From Candidatus Phycosocius spiralis (GTDB lineage: Bacteria > Pseudomonadota > Alphaproteobacteria > Caulobacterales > Aquidulcibacteraceae), in assembly GCF_030158815.1 (NCBI RefSeq), contig NZ_BPFZ01000002.1:62001-126000 (forward strand): 64,000 nt of DNA. Reading direction: 5' to 3'. Positions 46,391-54,838 of this stretch are shown here, piece by piece. Position 1 is the stretch's first letter; the number at the start of each line of letters is the position of its first letter. The notes under the pieces are model-generated. The model was not told the origin of the DNA and made no database searches. It was given only the letters and a program-made list of their open reading frames with translations. The translations under genes were made by a program, and so were the position numbers.

Positions 46391-47335
46391 TTAGGGCCTC
46401 GCATCCGCCGCAGTCTTTGCCACAGCTTTTTCAATACCGCGCTTTGGCGGCCACAGGATCAAGACCGGTGCGGCCACATAGATAGACGAATAGGTGCCAA
46501 TGAATACGCCAAACAGCATGATGATGGTAAATACTTGCATGGTCTCACCCCCAACTACGGTAAGGCCCAAAAGTGCCAAGAATGTCGTTAAGGCCGTAAT
46601 GATGGTGCGCGATAATGTTTCATTGGTCGAAAGGTCAATTATATCGCCTAAGGGCATTTTTTTATATTTGCGCATATTTTCGCGCATGCGGTCAAACACT
46701 ACGACCGTGTCATTCATGGAATAGCCTATGATGGTCAATAAAGCCGCAATAGTGGTAAGGGAAAAATCCAATTGCGTGACGGCCATAAAGCCCAAAGTCA
46801 AAATGATGTCATGGGCCAAAGCAACAATAGAACCAAAGCCCATTTGCAACTCAAACCGGGTCCAAATATATAGCACCACCAGTACAATCGCGATGCCTAG
46901 CGCCAAAGCCCCGTTCACACCAAGTTCCTCAGACACTTTCGGACCAACGACTTCTACGCGAGGAAACTTAACCCCGGGCATCATGGTGCGCAATTCACCT
47001 TTTACCCGGTCAACCGTTGCCGACGCATCCGCCCCGTCAGGTGGTAAAAAGCGGATCATAGCTTGGGTGGGTTCTTGAAAGTCCTGCACACCGACATCGC
47101 GTAAACCCATATTGCCAATTTGTTGACGCACCTGCGCCAGATTGATCGGCCTGTCCCACACTGCCTCCACCACAGTCCCACCTTTAAAGTCAATGCCGAA
47201 ATTAAGGCCCAAGGTAAAGCAAGCCACAAGCGAGCCCATACACAAAACCACCGACACAATGGCCGCAGGGAAGGAAAAACGAACAAACCCAAATTGCGTG
47301 TTCTTAGGGATAAGTTTGATAAATGGCCATTTCAT
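46391..47335 (-). CDS. secF: Protein translocase subunit SecF
   Basis: A 314-residue, six-helix RND-like membrane protein assisting Sec export with proton motive force. The first helix is followed by LNFGIDFKGGTVVEA; later marks are GYSMNDTVVVFDRMREN and NETLSRTIITALTT. It starts 11 bases after secD. Confidence 0.95.
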   Translation of the reverse strand: MKWPFIKLIPKNTQFGFVRFSFPAAIVSVVLCMGSLVACFTLGLNFGIDFKGGTVVEAVWDRPINLAQVRQQIGNMGLRDVGVQDFQEPTQAMIRFLPPDGADASATVDRVKGELRTMMPGVKFPRVEVVGPKVSEELGVNGALALGIAIVLVVLYIWTRFELQMGFGSIVALAHDIILTLGFMAVTQLDFSLTTIAALLTIIGYSMNDTVVVFDRMRENMRKYKKMPLGDIIDLSTNETLSRTIITALTTFLALLGLTVVGGETMQVFTIIMLFGVFIGTYSSIYVAAPVLILWPPKRGIEKAVAKTAADARP

Positions 47336-47346
47336 TGTAGGTTTCC

Positions 47347-48996
47347 TTAAATCGGGAGGCGCTTAGGCTTGGTGCGCCAATACCAAGCCGCAACCAAAAC
47401 CTGCGTCATCAAAATGGCGGTGAACAAGGATGTGATCACACCAATCGACAATGTCCAAGCAAAGCCACGCACTGGACCTGCTCCAAAATAAAACAGGATC
47501 AAGGCCGTCAATAGTGCCGTCACATTGGCGTCCATCACCGTGACAATCGCCCGCTTGAAGCCTGCATCTATGGCCAAAGCGGTTGAGCGACCTGCCAATT
47601 CTTCTTCGCGCATCCGCTCATAGATCAAAACATTGGCGTCCACAGCCGCACCGATGGTCAAGATTAAGCCCGCGATCCCAGGTAAGGTTAAAGTTGCCCC
47701 TACTCCCGTCATGGCGGCGATGATCAAGATCAGATTGACCGCAAGGGCGATGATGGCGATACCGCCAAAAACCAGCCCATAGGCCAAGATCATAAAGACA
47801 ACGATCAACAACATCGCGATGATGCCTGCGGTCGCTCCTGCATTAATGGAATCGCGTCCAAGCTCTGGACCGACGGTACGCTGTTCCATGACTTTTAAAG
47901 GGGCAGGTAGAGCCCCTGCCCGCAATAGGGTCGCTAATTCATTGGCGCTTTCGATGGTAAAGTTACCCGTGATTTGACCACTGCCCGCCAAAATCGGCTC
48001 GCGGATTGACGGTGCCGACAGCACCTTATCGTCGAGCACAATGGCAAAGCGCTTACCAACATTTTCGGTGGTCGCCCGCGCGAAAGCCCGCCCACCCGCG
48101 CCATCAAATTGGAAGGTCACCGAAGGTACACCGGTTTGCTGGTCAAAACCTGGATCGGCTTTGGTCAAATTATCGCCTGTAACCAGCGCGCGACGACGTA
48201 CCAAAACAAAGGGCTCGTTAGGGTCGCCTGGTTGCGCCAACAAAACAGAACCAGGTGGGATGCGCCCTGCCGCTGCTTCGGCGGGCGATATGCTTTCATC
48301 GACCATTTGGAAGGTTAGGCGCGCCGTTTGACCCACAAGGCGCTTGAGTTTTTCAGGATCGCTTTCGCCGGGCGCTTGCACCACAATACGGTCCACACCT
48401 TGACGGGTGATGGCAGGTTCTTTGGTGCCGGTTTCGTCAATGCGGCGACGGATCACTTCTATGGATTGGCTGACGGCGCGCCGGGTCATGGAGATTTTGG
48501 CTTCTTGGGTCAGCCGGATTTCAAGGACAGAGCCAGCCGCTTGCTTTATTTCAAGGTCGCTTCCACCGGTTGGGCCACTTAGACCGACCACAGGGGATGC
48601 AAGCGCAGCAATACGTTTGATGGCTTCAGGAATATCCGCACTATTGTCGATGGTGACGCGCACAACTTCCCCGTCAGGGGACAGTCCACGGCCTGAAAAT
48701 GCGATGGGCCTTTTAGCAGCACCCAATTCGCCCGGGCGCTTTTGCCCGCGCAGCTCACGCGAAAGATCGTCGGCCACACTCTCCAAGCGCGCTTTATAAA
48801 CAGCACCAGCCTCAACTTCAAACATGAGGTAAGAGCCGCCTTGCAAATCAAGGCCCAGATTAACCGTCTTATTGGGCAGAAAGCTTGGCATTGCGCTGCG
48901 TATGGACGCGGGTATAGAGTTTGGCAGGGCAAAAATAAGGCCCAATAAGGTGACGATGATGACGGCGAGAACCCGCCAGCGCGCAACATGTAACAC
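47347..48996 (-). CDS. secD: Protein translocase subunit SecD
   Basis: A 549-residue partner of SecF with a large periplasmic region. Marks: LGLDLQGGSYLMFEV, RRRIDETGTKEPAI, VDANVLIYERMREE and six C-terminal-half helices. The start is GTG at 48996, giving the family-typical opening LHVARWRVLAV. Confidence 0.95.
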   Translation of the reverse strand: MLHVARWRVLAVIIVTLLGLIFALPNSIPASIRSAMPSFLPNKTVNLGLDLQGGSYLMFEVEAGAVYKARLESVADDLSRELRGQKRPGELGAAKRPIAFSGRGLSPDGEVVRVTIDNSADIPEAIKRIAALASPVVGLSGPTGGSDLEIKQAAGSVLEIRLTQEAKISMTRRAVSQSIEVIRRRIDETGTKEPAITRQGVDRIVVQAPGESDPEKLKRLVGQTARLTFQMVDESISPAEAAAGRIPPGSVLLAQPGDPNEPFVLVRRRALVTGDNLTKADPGFDQQTGVPSVTFQFDGAGGRAFARATTENVGKRFAIVLDDKVLSAPSIREPILAGSGQITGNFTIESANELATLLRAGALPAPLKVMEQRTVGPELGRDSINAGATAGIIAMLLIVVFMILAYGLVFGGIAIIALAVNLILIIAAMTGVGATLTLPGIAGLILTIGAAVDANVLIYERMREEELAGRSTALAIDAGFKRAIVTVMDANVTALLTALILFYFGAGPVRGFAWTLSIGVITSLFTAILMTQVLVAAWYWRTKPKRLPI

Positions 48997-49050
48997 GTCT
49001 GAATAGACCTTTGGCTATCTCAGGCCTTGCTTGGCCTAATCTCAACTACA

Positions 49051-49401
49051 TTAGGATTTGGCATCGTTGGCAACAACGGGTTCACCTTTACCTTGAACCT
49101 GACTGACGGTCGATTTAACCACACGAACCGTCACATTGGGTGCAATCTCAACGCTTAACTCATCTTCAGCAACTTTGGTGACTTTTCCAATGATGCCACC
49201 AGATGTCACAATAGTGTCGCCACGGCGGATCGCGCCCAACATTTCAGTATGCTGTTTCATCCGCTTTTGCTGGGGGCGAATAAGCAAAAAGTAAAACACC
49301 ACTAAAATCATTACCAAAGGCAATAATTGCATCATGATCACTTCTGGGCCTGCAGCGGCACCTGCGCCGGCGGCTTGAGCGTATGCGGGGTTGGAAAACA
49401 T
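49051..49401 (-). CDS. yajC: Sec accessory protein YajC
   Basis: A 116-residue protein with one membrane helix (LLPLVMILVVFYFLLIRPQQ) followed by KRMKQHTEMLGAIRRGDTIV and TSGGIIGKV. First gene of yajC-secD-secF. I take ATG 49401, with GAGG about 7 bases upstream, over an ATG-like start four codons earlier. Confidence 0.93.
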   Translation of the reverse strand: MFSNPAYAQAAGAGAAAGPEVIMMQLLPLVMILVVFYFLLIRPQQKRMKQHTEMLGAIRRGDTIVTSGGIIGKVTKVAEDELSVEIAPNVTVRVVKSTVSQVQGKGEPVVANDAKS

Positions 49402-49676
49402 GAAATACCTCAAAAAAGCTTGGGATCAAAACTGCGCTCTAGGTAGGCTTTCTCAATCCAATGAGCAAGTCAGCCAAAGGCAGGCGGGCGAATTAGCATG
49501 TCCACGGCCCTTAGAGCAATGAAACTTATCATAACAAAACCTAAAAGATTCAATCAAGGCGGCGTTTTCCTTGATTTGCTGAATCTGATTCTAAGGAATT
49601 GACTAACCCCGGTTGCGAAAATCAAGATGCCCTCTTTAGCCTTGACATATAGGAAGGGTATCCTAGCCTCCCTCTC

Positions 49677-51032
49677 ATGATCAACAACGCCCCCCTCCGC
49701 TTCGTAAGCTTGGCTTTGGCCATGAGCTTTGTCTCCACGGCCAATGCCGCTACCCCAATTTCAGCTGCGCAGATTAAAGCCGCATCTGAAGCCATTGCCC
49801 CCAAAGTGATCGCATGGCGAAGGGACATTCATGAGCATCCAGAGCTTTCCAATCGGGAGTTTAGAACCAGTGCTTTGGTCGCCGCACACTTGAAGTCGCT
49901 AGGTATGGAAGTGCGCGAAAATGTCGCCAAAACCGGCGTTGTTGGTGTTTTGCGCGGAGGGAAACCCGGCCCTGTGGTGGCTTTGCGGGCCGATATGGAC
50001 GCATTGCCCGTTCTAGAAGCGACCGGCCTGCCTTTTGCCTCGAAAGCCATGGGTGAATATTTAGGTAATCCCGTACCCGTCGCACACGCTTGTGGCCATG
50101 ATGCCCATGTTGCCATGCTGATGGGCGCGGCAGAAATTTTAAGCAAGATGAAGGCGCAAATTCCAGGCACCATCGTCTTTATCTTCCAGCCCGCAGAAGA
50201 AGGGGCACCTCCGGGCGAAAAAGGTGGTGCGGCCTTGATGATTGAGGAAGGGGCATTGGAAAACCCTGCCCCTTCTGCGATTTTCGGTCTCCATGTAGCC
50301 CCAGGCCCAGTGGGCAGCATTTCTTATCGCGCGGGCGGCTTTATGGCCGCGTCGGACAAATTTCAGGTCTTTATCAAGGGTAAGCAAACCCATGGGGCGG
50401 TGCCTTGGGGCGGGATCGATATTGTCTCGCTCCAAGCAGCCATTGTGCAGGATTTTAACCGGCTGGCTGCACGAACGGTTGACGTTACGGCCACGCCAAC
50501 GGTCATAACCACCGCGATGATCCACGGCGGTGTGCGCCACAATATCATTCCAGAGACCCTTGAAATGGGCGGAACATTGCGGACCTTTGACACAACCCAA
50601 CGTCAACAAATCAAAGACCGTATGGCTAAAAGTGTCGCTTCTCTAGCTGCCGCATACGGTGCCCAAGCCCGCATTGAGTTCAACGGTGGCGATCCCTACG
50701 GCGGTAATAATGTCACTTTTAATGACCCTGATTTGGCGCGGGCCACGCTACCAGCCCTAGAAGAAGCGGCGGGCAAAGGCAAAGTTGATATCAATAGGCC
50801 GCCTAAAACCGGCTCTGAAGACTTTTCAGACTTCCAAGCCAAAATTCCCGGCGTGTTTTATAATTTGGGCGTCAGCAAGGATGGCGCACCCGAATCAGAA
50901 TGGGTGGTCAATCACTCCCCCCAATTTGATACCAATGAAGCCGCGCTACCGCTGGGCGTGCGCACCCATATCCTAACCGCCATCCGCTATCTTGAGCGCG
51001 GTGTGCCAGCGGTGCGGTCATCGGGCAAATAG
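49677..51032 (+). CDS. Exported M20-family amidohydrolase
   Basis: A 451-residue metallohydrolase of the N-acyl-amino-acid/hippurate hydrolase type (M20D). Signal peptide FVSLALAMSFVSTANA. Metal and catalytic motifs are RRDIHEHPELSNRE, ALRADMDALPV, HACGHDAHVAMLMGAA, QPAEEGAPPGEKGGA (catalytic Glu) and HGGVRHNIIPE. It probably cleaves acyl or amide bonds of amino-acid conjugates in the periplasm. Monocistronic. TTGACA at 49642 may be its -35, but the -10 is unclear. Confidence 0.9.
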   Translation: MINNAPLRFVSLALAMSFVSTANAATPISAAQIKAASEAIAPKVIAWRRDIHEHPELSNREFRTSALVAAHLKSLGMEVRENVAKTGVVGVLRGGKPGPVVALRADMDALPVLEATGLPFASKAMGEYLGNPVPVAHACGHDAHVAMLMGAAEILSKMKAQIPGTIVFIFQPAEEGAPPGEKGGAALMIEEGALENPAPSAIFGLHVAPGPVGSISYRAGGFMAASDKFQVFIKGKQTHGAVPWGGIDIVSLQAAIVQDFNRLAARTVDVTATPTVITTAMIHGGVRHNIIPETLEMGGTLRTFDTTQRQQIKDRMAKSVASLAAAYGAQARIEFNGGDPYGGNNVTFNDPDLARATLPALEEAAGKGKVDINRPPKTGSEDFSDFQAKIPGVFYNLGVSKDGAPESEWVVNHSPQFDTNEAALPLGVRTHILTAIRYLERGVPAVRSSGK

Positions 51033-51050
51033 AGCCAATCAGGAAGGTCG

Positions 51051-51072
51051 CCCACGCTTTACAATGCGTGGG
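51051..51072. terminator. Hairpin between convergent genes
   Basis: CCCACGC (51051-51057) and GCGTGGG (51066-51072) with an 8-base loop, after the amidohydrolase stop and inside the tail of the convergent pseudogene. No T tract. Confidence 0.4.
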
Positions 51073-51788
51073 TTGCTTTTCCCGCGTCCTCAGCCACCTC
51101 CTTTAAGTCTAGTGCTGTAAAAATCGCCTCAAAACTGGTCTCGTGCATGCCGTCTTTGAGCCAACCGTAAGGCGTGACATTGGTGGCTTTGATGATGCGC
51201 CGTTCAATCCGGCTGATCGGGCCATTTGTTTCATCGGGGACCAAATCAAAGTCGAGCACATTGATGCAGGCTAAATCCTGCTCAAACGGCAAGGAAGTGC
51301 TGGGTCCTGCGCCACACATCCAGCCTAAAGCAATCGGTTGATCCCTTCATGGGCCACGACCAAAGCACTGCTCCATCCGGGGAGATGAAGCAGCTTCTCT
51401 ATCGCTGCGACAGCTCGCGCATAGGCGTCACAAAATAATTCCCCGCCCTCAAAAAAGCGTGCGCCTTCCCCCCCTGTCTGTTCAAACGTGATGGTCAAAT
51501 AGGCGCTGAGTTCTTGCTTACTGGTGAAGGGAATAAACGCGCCTGAATGAAGCGCGGTCAGGCCGGGCCATCCACTAACGCGGGTGGTGCTATACGGTGG
51601 GACAATACAATTTGCGCTGTCTCGCGGGTGCGGCTTAGACCAGAGCATACCGCAATATCCAAGGGCATATGGGCAAAGGCGGCTCCGGCTGCTGCGGCTT
51701 GGTCTTTGCCCAGGGGTAAGCCGGACCACGGTGAGGTCATGGCTTTCACCCCCATACGTCGGCCATAATCCCTATTGCCGTGGCGCAT
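51059..51788 (-). pseudogene. Frameshifted histidine phosphatase (phosphoglycerate mutase-like)
   Basis: Three adjoining frames encode one protein. From 51788: MRHGNRDYG (the RHG phosphohistidine motif) to SGLSRTRETAQI and PPALVDGPA. Then from about 51565: LTALHSGAFIPF to ALVVAHEGINRLL. Then from about 51319: MCGAGPSTSLPFEQDLACIN to the end. Each junction fits a single lost base (a C in GGCCCTG, a G in TTGGCTTTA). The catalytic RHG and the VVAHEG histidine are both still encoded. The upstream codons IYL before MRHG suggest the true start is also lost. Confidence 0.82.
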
Positions 51789-51831
51789 CAGATAAATCCG
51801 CCGCCGCCAATGGTTCCTGCCAACTCCGACT

Positions 51832-52923
51832 TTAGGAGACGCCCCAGTCTTTTAAGATCGCCGCATGATGTTCACCGGGCTTGGGGGCAATCGAAGATAC
51901 AGAGCCCGGAGTTTTGGAAAAGCGCGGGGCAGGTGCTGGCTGCATCACGCCTTCAATCTCAATAAAGGTTTGCCGCGCCACATTATGGGGATGGGTGGCC
52001 GCTTCCTGCCAATCCAGGACCGGGGCAAAGCACACATCGGTACCTTCAAGGAGGGCGCACCACTGGTCGCGGGTTTTAGCTTTAAATATCTCGGCGAGCT
52101 TTATCGAAAGATCTGGCCAAGCCTTGCGATCATATTGGGTCAAAAAGGCTTCGTCGGTGATGGCGGCCTTCTCCAGCAGCAACGCATAAAACTGGGGCTC
52201 AATGGCACCAATCGAAATCCACTTGCCGTCAGCGGTTTCATAGCAATCGTAAAAATGCGCGCCGCCGTCTAAAAGATTGGCGTCGCGGCTGTCCTGCCAA
52301 AAGCCGCCGGCCCGCATGCCCCAGAACATGGCAGTCAAAGAAGCCGCGCCATCGGTCATGGCCGCATCAATCACCTGACCCTCACCGGTTGCGCGCGCAT
52401 GAAGTATCCCTGCCAAAAGCCCTAAGGCCAGAAAAAGCGCACCTCCACCATAATCGCCAATCAGATTAAGCGGAGGTGCTGGCGGACTATCTTTGCGCCC
52501 GCTCGCCCACAAAGCACCCGTTAGCGCAATGTAATTGAGATCATGACCAGCAGCCTTAGCCAAGGGTCCAAACTGACCCCATCCGGTCATCCTACCATAT
52601 ACCAGCTTTGGATTACGCGTCAAAACCACATCAGGGCCTAGCCCCAGTTTTTCAAGAACGCCTGGCCGATAGCCTTCAATCAAGCCTTCGGCTTTATCCA
52701 AAAGCTTTAAACAGGTCTCATGATCTTCCGGGTTCTTCAAATCAAGGCTGATCGAGCGCCGACCACGGCCTGTGACATCTTGAGCGCCACCGCCTGAGCG
52801 CGAGCGGGGACCATCCAAACGGATCACGTCCGCGCCTAAATCCGAGAGCAGCATCCCACAAAACGGACATGGCCCGATGGCTTCAAACTCAACAATTTTA
52901 ACCCCGCTTAATGGACCTGACAT
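51832..52923 (-). CDS. Alpha-methylacyl-CoA racemase-type CaiB/BaiF protein
   Basis: A 363-residue family III CoA-transferase-fold protein. Catalytic residues line up with the well-studied mycobacterial racemase MCR (H126, D156, E241): H127 in AGHDLNY, D157 in LIGDYGGG and E242 in AIEPQFY. This favours epimerisation of 2-methylacyl-CoA rather than CoA transfer. Also GMLLSDLGADVIRLD at the N-terminus. The broken phosphatase follows 43 bases downstream. Confidence 0.87.
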   Translation of the reverse strand: MSGPLSGVKIVEFEAIGPCPFCGMLLSDLGADVIRLDGPRSRSGGGAQDVTGRGRRSISLDLKNPEDHETCLKLLDKAEGLIEGYRPGVLEKLGLGPDVVLTRNPKLVYGRMTGWGQFGPLAKAAGHDLNYIALTGALWASGRKDSPPAPPLNLIGDYGGGALFLALGLLAGILHARATGEGQVIDAAMTDGAASLTAMFWGMRAGGFWQDSRDANLLDGGAHFYDCYETADGKWISIGAIEPQFYALLLEKAAITDEAFLTQYDRKAWPDLSIKLAEIFKAKTRDQWCALLEGTDVCFAPVLDWQEAATHPHNVARQTFIEIEGVMQPAPAPRFSKTPGSVSSIAPKPGEHHAAILKDWGVS

Positions 52924-53025
52924 CGCGCTCCCCGCCTGATTCTCGTTTGGCCCTTAACAGGCTTTGCCAATCTGTGTTGCGACACTATTGGCGACAGAGC
53001 AATCACAATTGCCATGTAGCCACAA

Positions 53026-53895
53026 TCATACGTCAATCACTTTCCACGCCGCAGCCCGGTTGCGGATCCAGGTCATCTGACGTTTGGCATAATGGCGGCT
53101 GTCAAGGATTGCGCGCGCGACGGCAGCTTCATAGCCGCATTGTTCTTGAAAAAAGTCGATTAAGCTTTGCATGCCAACAGCTTTCATAATCGGTAGGCTA
53201 GGATCAAGCCCGCGTTGATAAAGCGCATGGGCTTCGTCGAGTGCACCATCTTCCATCATCTTCTTAAACCGGCTCTCGATGCGCTGATAAAGCACCTCGC
53301 GCTGCGGCATCAGGGCCACGCCTTCCCAAGTACCCGCGGCCAAAAGCGGGGGGTGGGGGTCTTGGTGCCAAACCGATAAGGGTCGCCCGGTGGCTTCAAA
53401 AACCTCTAAGGCGCGCGCAATCCGCACCCCGTCCTTGGGCTCAATCTGGCGGGCTGACTTGGGGTCCACAACCAAAAGACGGGCATAGGCAGCCTTGATG
53501 TCATCACTTACTAGCCTGCGCGTATTCGCGCGAACTTCTGCGGGAACGGGCGGTGTGGGCACCAATCCCTGGGTCAATGCATGCGCATAAAGACCCGTTC
53601 CGCCCACTAAAATGGGACGCTTGCCCCGCGCCTGACAATCCACAATGGCGCTATGGGCCGCTTCCAGCCACGCCCCAGTTGAAAAAATGATCGCCCCGTC
53701 TACATGGCCAAACAGATGATGGGGTACACGCGCGGTTTCTTGTGCACTAGGGCGGGCAGTGAGGATATGCAAATCCCGATACACTTGCATCGAATCCATA
53801 TTGATCACTTCACCATTATGCTCAATGGCAGCATCAATGGCATAAGCGGTCTTGCCTGAAGCGGTGGGGCCGAGAATAAGGAGAACGGTTTGCAT
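53026..53895 (-). CDS. miaA: tRNA dimethylallyltransferase MiaA
   Basis: A 289-residue enzyme that prenylates A37 of tRNAs reading UNN codons. Marks: LGPTASGKTAYAIDAA (P-loop), INMDSMQVYRDLHILTARP, LVGGTGLYAHALTQG and, at the end, RHYAKRQMTWIRN. Divergent from serB across only 25 bases, so promoters must lie inside the flanking genes or overlap. Confidence 0.95.
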   Translation of the reverse strand: MQTVLLILGPTASGKTAYAIDAAIEHNGEVINMDSMQVYRDLHILTARPSAQETARVPHHLFGHVDGAIIFSTGAWLEAAHSAIVDCQARGKRPILVGGTGLYAHALTQGLVPTPPVPAEVRANTRRLVSDDIKAAYARLLVVDPKSARQIEPKDGVRIARALEVFEATGRPLSVWHQDPHPPLLAAGTWEGVALMPQREVLYQRIESRFKKMMEDGALDEAHALYQRGLDPSLPIMKAVGMQSLIDFFQEQCGYEAAVARAILDSRHYAKRQMTWIRNRAAAWKVIDV

Positions 53896-53920
53896 GTCCT
53901 GCCTCTAGCCCAAGTTTGAC

Positions 53921-54838
53921 GTGGCCGCCAATGCACTGCTGCTTGAGAAGAAATTGGAGAAGGATGTGCCCGCACTGGTTTTGGTAAGCCCCACAGGGGG
54001 AAGCATACTTGAAGAAGCAGTAGCGCGGATTGAAGCGCTGTGGGGCGAAATGGTGGTGACCACAATTGAGGCTGGTGAAGCCCTTTATGTGAGTTGCCAA
54101 TCTGGAGATGTGGAAGAGGCCATCTCTTGGCTTGAGGGCTTACCGCTGGACTATTCAACCCGCCAACCCACCTTAAAGCGGCTGTTAATTGCCGATATGG
54201 ATTCGACCATTATTGGCTGCGAATGCTTGGATGAATTAGCCGATTTTGCTGGAAAAAAAGGGGATGTATCCGCCATTACCGAACGCGCCATGGCCGGAGA
54301 ATTGGATTTTGAAGCCGCGCTAACTGCGCGCGTGGCCATGTTGGCAGGATTAAACCTTTCAGCTCTTCAGGACTGTTATGATGCGCGCGTCACCATAAAT
54401 CCGGGCGCTGAGATTTTCGTGCGCACGATGACGAAATTGGGTGCGCATTGCGCCTTAGTATCAGGCGGATTTAGCTTTTTTACCACCAAAGTCGCTGAGG
54501 CAGTGGGCTTTCATAGTCAAAGGGCTAACATATTGATGGTGGAGGGCAACTTGCTTACCGGGAAGGTTCGCCTACCGATCTTGGGTAAAGAAGCTAAGCT
54601 TCTGGCCCTTAAAGAAGACGCTGCCCGCCTAGGATTAGACCTAGATCAAACGATAGCGATTGGCGATGGTGCCAATGATTTGATGATGATTGAAGCAGCT
54701 GGTCTTGGCATTGCCTACCGCGCCAAACCGATTGTCGCGGCCAAGGCCAGTGCCCGTATTGAATATGGCACCTTGGAAAGTGCGCTTTTTTTCCAAGGAA
54801 TTAGACGGCGTGACTTTGTGAAACCAGACACACTTTAA
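53921..54838 (+). CDS. serB: Phosphoserine phosphatase SerB
   Basis: A 305-residue HAD-family enzyme making L-serine. An N-terminal regulatory region (residues 1-85) precedes the HAD core: nucleophile motif IADMDSTIIGCECLDELAD (near 93), VSGGFSFFT, and the acidic motif AIGDGANDLMMIEAAGLGIA. The start is GTG at 53921. The last four bases (TTAA) are shared with the stop of the convergent OmpA-like gene. Confidence 0.94.
   Translation: MAANALLLEKKLEKDVPALVLVSPTGGSILEEAVARIEALWGEMVVTTIEAGEALYVSCQSGDVEEAISWLEGLPLDYSTRQPTLKRLLIADMDSTIIGCECLDELADFAGKKGDVSAITERAMAGELDFEAALTARVAMLAGLNLSALQDCYDARVTINPGAEIFVRTMTKLGAHCALVSGGFSFFTTKVAEAVGFHSQRANILMVEGNLLTGKVRLPILGKEAKLLALKEDAARLGLDLDQTIAIGDGANDLMMIEAAGLGIAYRAKPIVAAKASARIEYGTLESALFFQGIRRRDFVKPDTL

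Noticed and set aside
49402-49676. Possible tRNA or other RNA gene in the yajC-amidohydrolase gap
   Set aside because: No cloverleaf or T-loop signature on either strand.
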